Origin: JALNXF01 sp964555845 | GTDB taxonomy: Bacteria > Patescibacteriota > Gracilibacteria > BD1-5 > UBA2023 | Length of the DNA stretch: 55,570 bases | Assembly (NCBI GenBank): GCA_964555845.1 | Contig: CAZKUA010000008.1 | Span: 1 to 55,570 of the forward strand | Direction: 5' to 3' | Shown here: positions 1-7,628 of the stretch, in pieces | Position numbering within the stretch: position 1 is the first letter of the stretch | Layout: every line of letters begins with the position of its first letter | Notes under the pieces: generated by a model | Seen by the model: the letters and a program-made list of their open reading frames with translations, nothing else | Database searches by the model: none | What the model was told of the DNA's origin: nothing | Position numbers and translations under genes: made by a program

Positions 1-48
1 CGTAACAAGGTATCCGTAGGAGAACCTGCGGATGGACTATCTCCTTTA
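1..48 (+). rRNA. rrs: 16S rRNA, 3' end (partial)
   Basis: The window opens in the last ~48 nt of 16S rRNA. GTAACAAGG followed by the helix 45 region (CCGTAGGAGAACCTGCGG) matches the universal 3' end. The tail reads GGACTATCTCCTTTA where E. coli has GGATCACCTCCTTA, so the anti-Shine-Dalgarno core CCTCC is TCTCC here. Most genes in the window have only A/T upstream of ATG, which fits weak use of Shine-Dalgarno pairing. The exact mature 3' end is inferred from alignment by eye. Confidence 0.93.
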
Positions 49-112
49 TCTATACATAAAAGTTAACTAATCTCTGATTTATTTCAGAAATTATTTCTCT
101 TTTATAGATAAA
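45..112 (+). ncRNA. 16S rRNA 3' processing stem
   Basis: TTTATCTATA (45-54), at the extreme 3' end of the 16S, is perfectly complementary to TATAGATAAA (103-112). A small inner hairpin, CTGA/TCAG, lies at 74-77 and 84-87. This is where the 3' half of a precursor stem is expected. Its strands are both downstream of the mature end, so the pairing may instead be a local fold; the 5' half of the operon lies outside the window. Confidence 0.5.
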
Positions 113-190
113 TTAAAATATCTTTTTTTAATTAGAAACACATTCTTTTTACTTTCTCATCTTCTGGTGTATTGGTTGTTTTTATACAAC

Positions 191-222
191 AAAAAATCTC
201 TTTTTCAAAAGAGATTTTTTTA
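191..222 (+). terminator. Rho-independent terminator after 16S rRNA
   Basis: A 13-bp stem (191-203 with 208-220, containing AATCTC/GAGATT) ends in a T tract. It closes the 16S transcript about 145 nt after the rRNA. No tRNA or 23S sequence is seen before it. Confidence 0.8.
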
Positions 223-299
223 TTTTTTGGATTTTTGAAATATTGAAAATATTACTTTTATCATTTTCACGAATTTTTGTCATTCCTACACCACATTCT

Positions 300-325
300 G
301 TCATTCCTGCGGAGGCAGGAATCTA
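300..325 (+). repeat. Dispersed palindromic repeat, GTCATTCC type
   Basis: The unit is GTCATTCCTGCGGAGGCAGG followed by AATCTA, with the inner palindrome CCTGC/GCAGG. A partial GTCATTCC copy lies ~20 bp upstream at 279. The same two-part layout recurs at 22647-22693 and 50129-50172, which marks it as a dispersed element. Confidence 0.75.
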
Positions 326-329
326 CTTA

Positions 330-467
330 TTATTCCAATAACGCCTTTTTAATTAATTCTTTAGCAAGTTTCTCACCATTTGGATTTATTTTAAAAGTAT
401 CTCAATTTTGCACATCAAATAAAAATTGATTTTTATTTTTTATATGATAAACTTTTTGAAATATAAA
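330..467 (-). pseudogene. Minus-strand ORF remnant without a start codon
   Basis: Read on the minus strand with UGA = Gly, this stretch encodes about 45 residues ending NPNGEKLAKELIKKALLE and a TAA stop at 330-332. The composition is protein-like rather than random. No ATG, GTG or TTG start is in a sensible place, and its 5' side runs into the A-rich leader of the gene at 481. It is probably the 3' remnant of a decayed gene, or a small gene with an unrecognised start. Otherwise I see nothing else in 226-480 beyond the repeat. Confidence 0.3.
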
Positions 468-480
468 AATAAAAAAAAAT

Positions 481-762
481 ATGGACGAAAATTTTAATAA
501 TAATTCTTCTGAAAGTTCAAAAGAAAAACCTAATGAAATATTTTTACTAAGGAAAGAAATTGATGAAATTAGAATTAAATTAGAAGCAACTTCAAATTTA
601 TCTATTGAAAGAATAAAAACATTAAGAAGTGAATTAGAATTTACTCAATCAATTGTTTTAGCTACGTTAAATATGTTTCCTGATAGTAATGAAAAGGAAG
701 ATTTACTTATTTTAATTCAAAATAGAATAAAATTTAAGGTAAATAACATTATTGATGATTAA
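481..762 (+). CDS. Small hypothetical coiled-coil protein
   Basis: This gene encodes 93 residues, starting at ATG after an A-rich leader and ending in TAA. It has no UGA codon. The first ~20 residues are polar and Asn/Ser-rich. Residues ~22-60 are charged and heptad-like (LLRKEIDEIRIKLE, then IKTLRSELEFTQ), so a helical coiled coil is likely. There is no signal peptide or membrane segment. It stands alone between the rRNA terminator and a candidate structured RNA. I do not recognise a family and assign no function. It is accepted as real because of its codon composition and an ATG preceded by an AT-rich leader like its neighbours. Confidence 0.6.
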   Translation: MDENFNNNSSESSKEKPNEIFLLRKEIDEIRIKLEATSNLSIERIKTLRSELEFTQSIVLATLNMFPDSNEKEDLLILIQNRIKFKVNNIIDD

Positions 763-855
763 AAAATAATAAATTTGTAAAAAATTAAAAAAAGATAAAC
801 TAATACTAAATTTTCTTTAAAAATACAAATCTTTTAAAGAAATTGAATATGTTTA

Positions 856-960
856 GATTGCCAAATAAATCACATATTTCATGTTCTCATTAAAGAATAA
901 GAGCGAATGTTTATACTATCCACTTTTTTTGGATAGAACAATGAGTGATTTGTTGGAGAC
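856..960 (+). ncRNA. Candidate structured RNA, three-way junction
   Basis: The interval 781-1042 has no gene. Within it, 861-873 (CCAAATAAATCAC) pairs with 945-956 (GTGATTTGTTGG), giving ~12 bp with one bulge and a G-U pair. This closing helix encloses two further hairpins: 880-909 (CAT/ATG, then CTCATT with a bulged GAG side around an AAAG loop) and 916-936 (CTATCC/GGATAG). It is not a tRNA, 5S, SRP, tmRNA, hammerhead or a purine/TPP/c-di-GMP riboswitch that I recognise. It sits 83 nt upstream of the cell-surface gene at 1043, so a leader element or independent small RNA are both possible. Confidence 0.4.
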
Positions 961-1042
961 AAACTTATAATTACACATTTTTTGTTTGTTAAAATTTTAT
1001 TTCCTATTTTCCAAGATGTATTTAAATTTTAATTAAGTTAAT

Positions 1043-2500
1043 ATGAAAAAATATATATTATTACTTATAATAGTTTATTTATTATTATTTTGAATAAGTT
1101 CAGCTTGAGCATATTACTCTTGTTCAGAATATTGAGTAATGGCCATAAGTGATTGATATTGAAATTGTTCATGTACATTATGATATGTTTTTATGACAAA
1201 TTCCTTTTGACAATCTATATGTACTCATGCAAAAAATTATTGTACTAATAAATATTGATATTGAGCAGATTATAATAATTTAACTAAAAGTTGTGAATGT
1301 TCATATTGATACATTTTCTGAAAAGATTCCCTAGGATATATTTCTTGTATAACTAATAATCAAGAATGCAGAAATCAATTCGGATACTGAGCTGAAAGTA
1401 GTTATTGATGAAAATGCTCTTGTTCATATTGATATGTATGGGGCAAGGATAGTAATTATTCAGATGTATGTATTTCTAAATTATCAGCATGTTCAATATA
1501 TTGATTATATGCAGAATATGATGATACTTCTAATAATTGTAAATGTAAGGATTGATATGTATTTAAGGGTGACACGAATCCGAAATGTGAAAAAAAACAA
1601 AATAACGTATATTTTTTACTTATAGATTTAAATAAAGATGATAAAGAGGCAATTATTTATGATTTATATTGAAAATTATATTATCATATTAAATATGGTA
1701 TTTGATGTAATTCATATCAAAAATATATATGAAAAAATATTGTTATAAACTTATGAACAGATTTTGATCTTGATATTTGGGATAAAGTGGTACTACAAGA
1801 TGATGATGAAACTTGTGATATAATATATAAAGAAAAGGTTGATGAAGATTATGATATAAATTGTCCTGATGAAATAAACTGATATTTAAGTAATTGAAAA
1901 TGCTATTGTAATATTTGATATGAATTTATATGAGATAGTTGTAAACTAAAAACCAATAATATTAAATCAAATACAATTACTTATAATAATATTATTTCAA
2001 ATTGAGATATACTTGCCAATGCCTGAATTATAACAAAAAGAGAGAATCAAGATGATTATAGGATAAATGATTTTGTATTAAGACAAGAAGTTATTTGAAT
2101 GGCAGTAAAAGTTTTATGAAAAAATCTTGATGATTGATATTCTTGTAGAAATATATTTAAAGATGTTTCTTCTATAAAACCTAATACTTGGTCATGTAGG
2201 GCAATTGAAATTTCTTCAGATTTTGGAGTAGTTAGTAAAACAAATCAATATTTTAGGCCTGAATCAAATATTACGAGAGCCGAAGCTTTGGCTATAGTAA
2301 TGAAAGCTGCTAGTATTGATTCGAGCACCTCTTCAGAAGCTAGCCAATTTTGGGATGTTCAAAATTCATGGCAAATTAAGGCTACAAATAAAGCATTAGA
2401 ATTAGGAATTATTGATAAAAGTACTAATTTTAGACCAAATCAAAATGCAACTAGATGAGAAATATTTGAAATGACTAAAAGAATTTTAAAAATTAAATAA
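1043..2500 (+). CDS. Secreted Cys-rich protein with C-terminal SLH domains
   Basis: The product has 485 residues and many UGA glycines. An N-terminal signal peptide (MKKYILLLIIVYLLLF...) is followed to about residue 180 by repeated Cys-rich units of the form CxC-x2-GY (CSCTLGYVF, CECSYGYIFG, CSCSYGYVWG, CKCKDGYVF). These resemble EGF-like or disulfide-knot modules. One more such unit (CYCNIGYEFIG) appears near residue 290. The last ~165 residues are S-layer homology repeats: a degenerate one, then two clear ones with FRPESNITRAEALAIV and FRPNQNATRGEIFEM. SLH domains anchor proteins to cell-wall polymers, so this is a surface-exposed adhesin or structural protein. The lipoprotein gene follows 2 bp downstream, probably in the same operon. 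Confidence 0.8.
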
Positions 2501-2502
2501 TT

Positions 2503-2868
2503 ATGAAAAAAATAATACCTATTATTTTATGTGTTATATTTCTCAGTAGTTGTGGCTTTGTAACTGAAGAAAAATACAACCAGCTTCAATCTGAAAATGA
2601 AGAATTACATTCACAAGTTTCTCAACTTGAACAAGAAAAACAAGATATAGAAGAAGAGAATGTAACTTTAACAGATGAAAAAGATCAGGCAGAAAGTGAG
2701 CGTGATGAGGCACAAAGTGCTTATGATGATACAGTTAATGATGCAAATAGTAAAATAGAAAATCTGAATTCTCAAATTGAAGATACTCAAAGTGCCGCAA
2801 GATTCTGAGACTATGATACAATGCAATATAAAATTCGAAATATGGATATTGAGTCAACAGTTGAATAA
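2503..2868 (+). CDS. Coiled-coil lipoprotein
   Basis: The product has 121 residues, with one in-frame UGA (Gly) at 2806-2808 that would truncate it under the standard code. The signal peptide MKKIIPIILCVIFLSSC ends in a lipobox with Cys17, so the mature protein is lipid-anchored. Residues ~22-100 form an uninterrupted Glu/Gln-rich coiled coil (YNQLQSENEELHSQVSQLEQ and onward). The tail DYDTMQYKIRNMDIEST is not repetitive. It starts 2 bp after the SLH protein gene, so the two are likely co-translated and may act together at the cell envelope, perhaps as a spacer. No enzymatic motif is visible. Confidence 0.8.
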
Positions 2869-2889
2869 TTATTTTTAACTTACATTTTT

Positions 2890-3102
2890 ATGAAAAAACT
2901 ATTTTCAGTAATGATAATTTCATTACTTTTGGTTTGAAATCAAGCTTTTGCATTGAGTTATAGTAGATGATATTTTAGGAAGAGCTGAACTTATGTTGCT
3001 CCGCATTATAAAACCAGTTCTAATAGAGTTAAATTTGATAATTATTCTAGTAGGGGCAATTATAACCCATTTACTGGTAAGAAGTGATATAAAAAACGGT
3101 AA
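2890..3102 (+). CDS. Small secreted protein with YVAPHYKTSSN motif
   Basis: The product has 70 residues: signal peptide MKKLFSVMIISLLLVGNQAFA, then a ~49-residue basic, Tyr/Gly/Asn-rich mature part. The mature part contains RGYFRKSGTYVAPHYKTSSN and NYNPFTGKKGYKKR. This pattern (GY-x-RKDGTYVxPHxRSxPN...NPYTGK) recurs as a short conserved module at the ends of many bacterial secreted and phage-encoded proteins of unknown role. The gene follows the lipoprotein gene by 21 bp and probably ends the surface-protein operon. Confidence 0.75.
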
Positions 3103-3162
3103 ATTTTAAAGTTAAGATTTTTCAAATAAATCAGACCTTAAATAATAATTAACAGTTTTTCT

Positions 3163-3441
3163 ATGAATCAAAAAATATATGATTTTCTTCAAAAAATCCC
3201 GGTTTGAAAGGTTGTGAGTTATAAGATAATTGGTGGTAAATTTGGTATTCATCCTAGGCAAGTTGCAAGAATTCTATCGGAAAACAAAGATACTGAAATT
3301 TATCCTTGTTATAAAGTTGTGAATAATAATTGAAAACTTGGCGGATATAATTTGTGAGTTTGAGAAAAAATTAGAAAATTAGAAAAAGACGGTATTAAAA
3401 TAATTAATAATTGAATTTCAAAGAAATATTTTTGGGAATAA
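3163..3441 (+). CDS. Alkyltransferase-like (MGMT/ATL family) DNA-binding protein
   Basis: The 92-residue product matches the C-terminal DNA-binding domain of O6-methylguanine methyltransferases: GKVVSYKIIGGKFGIHPRQVARIL (about 15-38, the helix-turn-helix with its Arg finger), then IYPCYKVVNNNGKLGGYN. The alkyl-acceptor Cys is kept (Cys49). The motif is PCYK rather than PCHR, so the histidine that activates the Cys in true transferases is Tyr50. The length is that of ATL proteins, which bind alkylated bases and flag them for nucleotide excision repair but normally carry Trp at the Cys position. It could have weak transferase activity or be a damage sensor. uvrC is also in this window. Six glycines are UGA. 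Confidence 0.8.
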
Positions 3442-3522
3442 TAGGAATTTCCTCTAAAATTTAATTGACTTTTTTAAATTTTACTTACTATATAAAAGTA
3501 TCTTAATTTAAAAAAAATAAAT

Positions 3523-3834
3523 ATGAAAAATTCTTGAGATAATTGATGAAATAATTTTATTGAATGACCAGAAAATACTTGAAAAAAAGTTGCTTCAGAT
3601 ACAAGGGCAAAAGTTTATTGAGTTTATTTTGTGGCATCTGTCGAGAATAAAAAAACGGGTGAGTTTGAAGAAGAATTTCAATATTCTACTTTATCAGAGG
3701 ATGATTATAAAAAAATTTTAGAGACCAAGCATAATATAAACCCTCCAGATCGTATAGAAGTTGATGTAAGAGATTGATTTTGACATTTTAGTAAAGCTCA
3801 ACTTTGAGTAAAAGGTACCTATTTAGTACATTAA
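3523..3834 (+). CDS. Hypothetical protein, 103 aa
   Basis: The product has 103 residues and begins with a Gly/Asn-rich stretch in which most Gly are UGA (MKNSGDNGGNNFIEGPENTG). A charged domain with alternating beta-like strands follows (AKVYGVYFVASVENKKTGEF, then RIEVDVRDGFGHFSKAQLGV). There is no signal peptide or membrane segment. The gene is flanked by its own leader and a strong terminator at 3859, so it is a single transcription unit. I recognise no family. Confidence 0.65.
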
Positions 3835-3858
3835 AAAATTTCAAAAAATAAATAAACT

Positions 3859-3889
3859 CACCAGTATTATAAAATATTGGTGTTTTTTT
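3859..3889 (+). terminator. Rho-independent terminator
   Basis: A 10-bp stem, CACCAGTATT (3859-3868) with AATATTGGTG (3873-3882), one G-T pair, is followed by seven T. It ends the 103-aa gene. Confidence 0.85.
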
Positions 3890-3928
3890 AAAAATTAATA
3901 TAATCAGGTTAATTAATAAATATTTTAA

Positions 3929-5641
3929 ATGAAACACCTAAAAATTAACATAGATTTGTATGAGACAAACAAGAAGGAAATACTTAAAAATATTTCTTTT
4001 TTGGTGAACGAACGCGATAGAATTGCGATTGTAGGTGGAAACGGTGCAGGGAAGACAACTTTGCTTAAAGTCCTAACTTGAGAAATTACAGAATTTAGTG
4101 GAAAAGTGGAAAATATTGGGTCGCTATCGCTTGGTTATTTGGCTCAGATATATTTTGATGATGAGCAGAAAATCGTTAGAAAAGAATTAAAAGAAGCATT
4201 TTCAAAAATTCTAGAAATTGAGAAAGAACTTGATATTTTAGAAAAGCAAATGAGTGAAAATTCTTGAGATACTGATGTAATAGAAAAATACACTCAAACT
4301 CTGGAATATTTCAATGTAATGGGTTGATATGACTTTGAAAATAAAATAAGCCGTGTGGCTAGTTGACTTGGAATTGAGGATTTACTTGATAAGAAAATAG
4401 TAGAGGTCAGCTGATGACAGAGAACTAAAATTGCACTCGCAAAAATTTTACTTGAATCTCCAGACTTATTACTTCTCGATGAACCTACGAATTTCATAGA
4501 TCTAGCGAGCACTGAATGGCTAGAAAATTATCTCAAAAATACATGGAAATGAGGTTATATAATTATTTCTCATGATAGAGATTTTCTGGATAAGACCTGC
4601 AGCAAGACCTATGAGATTACACCAGCTAGACCTCTGGAATTCTATAATTGAAATTATTCATATTATGTTAAAGAAAAAGCAAAAAGAGAACAAATTTTAC
4701 TCGATGATTGGGAAAGACAGCACGAATTTATAGATAAAGAAAAAAAACTTATTAATAGATTCCGAGCTGGAAGCAGGGCTGGAATGGCTAAAAGTAGAGG
4801 AAAGGCACTTGAAAAATTAGACATTATTGAAAAACCATATATTGCAAGTAAACCAAAATTCAGCTTTAATTATTCGGAAATGTCAGTTAATAAAATTCTT
4901 TATTTTAAGGATGTATTTATAGGTAGAAAAGATCCTCTTTATTATATTAGAGAGCTGGAATTATCGCTCGGTCAAAGAGTTTGAATTATTTGAGAAAACT
5001 GAGTAGGGAAGTCTACGCTAATCAAGACAATTTTATGAGAAATTGAACCACTCGAGTGAACTATTTCAAAATGAAAATGACTTGTAATTAGCTATTTTTC
5101 GCAACTTCATGAGGAATTAGACAAAAATAAAACTCTTAGAGAGAATTTTAAGCTTGCTGGATTTGATTATATTGATCAGAAATTAATAGCTATTTTATCT
5201 AATTATTTATTTGAAAAAGATGATTTAGACAAAAAAGTGAGAGATTTTTCTGGAGGTCAAATAAGTAAAATACTATTTGCAATATTATGACAAAAAGAAT
5301 GTAATTTTCTAGTACTCGATGAGCCAACAAATCATCTGGATTATGATTTTCGTGAAGCACTAGAGCGAGAACTACTTAAATTTAAATGAACTATTTTATT
5401 CATATCTCATGATAGATATTTTATAAACAAGGTTGCAACTCACCTATGGCTTATTAGAGACCAAGAGCTAATTGTAAGTTATTGAAATTATGATGACTAT
5501 AAATATAAACTAGAAAGATGACTAAACTTCGATGCCTCACTTTTTGATGAGGAAGCCCAGCTTAACTTTACACTTGAAGAAAAACTCGGAGAAAAAGAAG
5601 CTAAAAGAATTAGAGAGAAATATAGCAGAAAGAAGAAATAA
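3929..5641 (+). CDS. ABC-F family ATPase
   Basis: The product has 570 residues with two nucleotide-binding domains and no membrane segments, the architecture of ABC-F translation factors (EttA/Uup/Vga type) that act at the ribosomal E site. Domain 1 has Walker A GGNGAGKTT at 36-44, signature VSGGQ at 160-164, LLLLDEPTN and ISHDRDFL. A charged linker lies at ~235-300. Domain 2 has GENGVGKS at 355-362, FSGGQ, LVLDEPTNHLD and ISHDRYF. A basic tail ends in YSRKKK. Both glycines of the first signature are TGA, and so are Gly355 and Gly358 of the second P-loop, which is direct evidence for UGA = Gly. It faces the next gene convergently, 7 bp apart. Confidence 0.93.
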
Positions 5642-5648
5642 AAAAATT

Positions 5649-6329
5649 TTAATTTTTAGTTTCTACGAAAAGTCTAGCTCTTCAATAGTCATATATTACT
5701 GAACGACATGAATAGTAACTTGTTCAGTATCCTCTCATTTGAATTTTAACAGTATGATTTCATGCAGCTAAATCCATAACTTTCTCCATATTCCAATTAC
5801 ACCGATTTCAATATCAAGAAGCCTCACCTCAACATCATATAATTTGATTTCACCGAGTAGGATCTCAATAAGATACTCAGTCAATATTAAATCTAAAAGA
5901 ACAATAAGTATGACTATATCATGCTGTATTTGTTCAATCTGTCATTACAATTCAATGTGCTGTTGTTCAAATTTTTTTTGAATTAGCTAAATTAAATGTT
6001 ACAGAAGCTCATGAAATATCTCTCCATGTTGCATCATTTGCAATTAAATCCACATTTTGTTCAGCTTGTCATAGAAATTGTGGGACTGCTGGAAGATTAG
6101 TTATGGTTGTATTTAGAGTATTTACTCTTGAGTCAAGATTATTAAAATTCTCAAGAAGCTTATTCCAAGAAGTGGCTGTAAGTCCAGATCCGGCTCATAC
6201 TTCTAGAGTGGCAGGACTGGTCCAAGTACTCCCGATAGCAGCGTAGATTATTCATCCAGCGAGAATTGTAGCTAGGAATACAACTCATCTCACAAGTCCG
6301 GATTTTATGTCTTGTTTAAATGATTTCAT
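5649..6329 (-). CDS. Secreted or membrane-anchored fibre-like protein
   Basis: The product has 226 residues. The start chosen is MKSFKQDIKSG; an upstream in-frame ATG at 6335 would add two residues. A positively charged N-terminus and a hydrophobic segment (LVRGVVFLATILAGGIIYAA) act as signal or anchor. GSGLTATSWNKLLENFNNLD and a short coiled region (RVNTLNTTITNL) follow. The rest is beta-rich with Cys, Tyr and Gly (FRFNIDGVSYGD, IIGCGGEASGYGNRCNWNME). The layout (anchor, GSGL-[ST]A-x-[ES]WN-K, coil, beta-rich head) is shared with 38033-38569, so they are paralogous surface proteins, possibly minor pilin-like or fibre subunits. No type IV prepilin cleavage motif is visible. Confidence 0.7.
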
Positions 6330-6417
6330 GAACATTAAAGTTAGAAAATATTTTTAACAAATGTACTTTATCATAAAATTTTTGATTTTCAAGATTTTTT
6401 TTGATAAAGTATTTTTT

Positions 6418-6445
6418 TTGACAAAACTCGTATTTTTCATATATT
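6418..6445 (+). promoter_or_regulatory. Promoter of trpS
   Basis: TTGACA at 6418-6423 and TATATT at 6440-6445 are separated by 16 bp. They lie 28 nt before the trpS start, in the shared leader with the divergent fibre-like gene. Confidence 0.6.
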
Positions 6446-6472
6446 TGTTTTATCTTTTAATACATATATTTT

Positions 6473-7591
6473 ATGATTACAACTCAGACTAAAAATACTC
6501 CTCATGTAATTAAATCAATAGAAGAATTAAACAAAAAAGCGGGGGATAAAGTTTTAAATTGTCTCACGGGTATGAGACCAAGCGGGAGATTACACTTGGG
6601 TCATTATAAGTGAGCTCTAGAAAATTGGCTTAAACTTCAGGAAAGTCCAAATATTAAAAATAATTTTTTAATTGCAGATTATCAGGTTCTTGGAGATCAT
6701 CTCGGCGAGACTGAAAGACTTAGAACTTCTGTTATTGATATGGTAATTGATTGGCTAGCTGTAGGACTCGATCCTAACAAATCTAATTTTATTGTACAAA
6801 GTTATGTTCCAGAATTTGCTGAACTTTTCAATCTTCTTACAATGTTTGTACCTTATTCTCTTGCGACTAATAACCCAACCCTAAAAGATGAAATGAAAAA
6901 AATCGAACTTAGATGAAGCAAGGAAAATAGTTCAATTTCGCTCGGATTTATCAATTATCCAGTAAGTCAAGTTGCTGATATTATGCTACCGCGTGGTTGA
7001 ATAGTCCCTGTTTGAGAGGATCAAATTCCTCATATTGAACTTGCTCGTAAAATTATAAAAAAAGTAAACACAATGTATGGAACTAATTATCCTTTGCCTC
7101 TTGCTTTAATATCTGAAAACCCAAGACTAGTTGGAACTGATGGAAATGATAAAATGAGTAAAAGTCTCGGAAATACTATTTATTTAACAGCTACTTTAAA
7201 AGAAATAACAACTTGAGTAAATAGTATGTACACAGATACTGGAAAAACTAGTATTGAATCAAAATGAAATATAGAAAAACATGTAGTATTTAAATATTTA
7301 GATATTTTCTATAATGACAAAAAACATATAAAAGATTTAAAAAAGAGATATATTGAGTGATGACCTAATTCTTTATGAGATTGAGAAATTAAAAAACTCC
7401 TAATTCAAGTACTAGAAGAGCTAATATCACCAATAAGAGAAAGAAGAGAATATTACAAAAATAATATGGATTTAGTTATTTCCGCCATCGAAAAATGATC
7501 TTTAAATGCCAGAATAGAATGACAAAAATTACTTACAGAATTAAAAGAAAAAATGGGTATTTTAGATTATGGAAGGGAATTTAGAAATTAA
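6473..7591 (+). CDS. trpS: Tryptophan--tRNA ligase
   Basis: The 372-residue class I synthetase charges tRNA-Trp. The N-terminal Rossmann fold carries GMRPSGRLHLGHYKGALENW, with the HIGH-type motif HLGH at 41-44. The KMSKS motif is at 227-231 in GNDKMSKSLGN. The length is a little above the family norm (~330-340) owing to ~25 extra N-terminal residues. Tryptophans in the window are UGG, so UGA does not belong to this enzyme's tRNA. Instead, UGA occurs within trpS at glycine positions. The gene is monocistronic, with its own promoter and a strong bidirectional terminator. Confidence 0.95.
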
Positions 7592-7593
7592 CA

Positions 7594-7627
7594 AAAAAAG
7601 ATTGTAGAATTTTCTACAATCTTTTTT
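7594..7627. terminator. Bidirectional terminator between trpS and the AAA+ gene
   Basis: A near-perfect inverted repeat, AAAAAAGATTGTAGAA (7594-7609) with TTCTACAATCTTTTTT (7612-7627). T tracts on both strands serve the convergent genes; the minus-strand gene ends at 7629. Confidence 0.85.
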
Positions 7628-7628
7628 A

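Noticed and set aside
856..960. A tRNA, 5S rRNA or hammerhead in the structured intergenic region
   Set aside because: No T-arm GGTTCGAATC-type sequence, no 5S loops and no hammerhead CTGANGA core.
2503..2808. Lipoprotein ending at TGA, and many other short ORFs ending at TGA
   Set aside because: The stop is a UGA glycine; the frames continue to TAA or TAG with conserved sequence. They are not pseudogenes.
4294..4512. Minus-strand ORF in the ABC-F gene
   Set aside because: It lies wholly within conserved ABC-F motifs on the plus strand.
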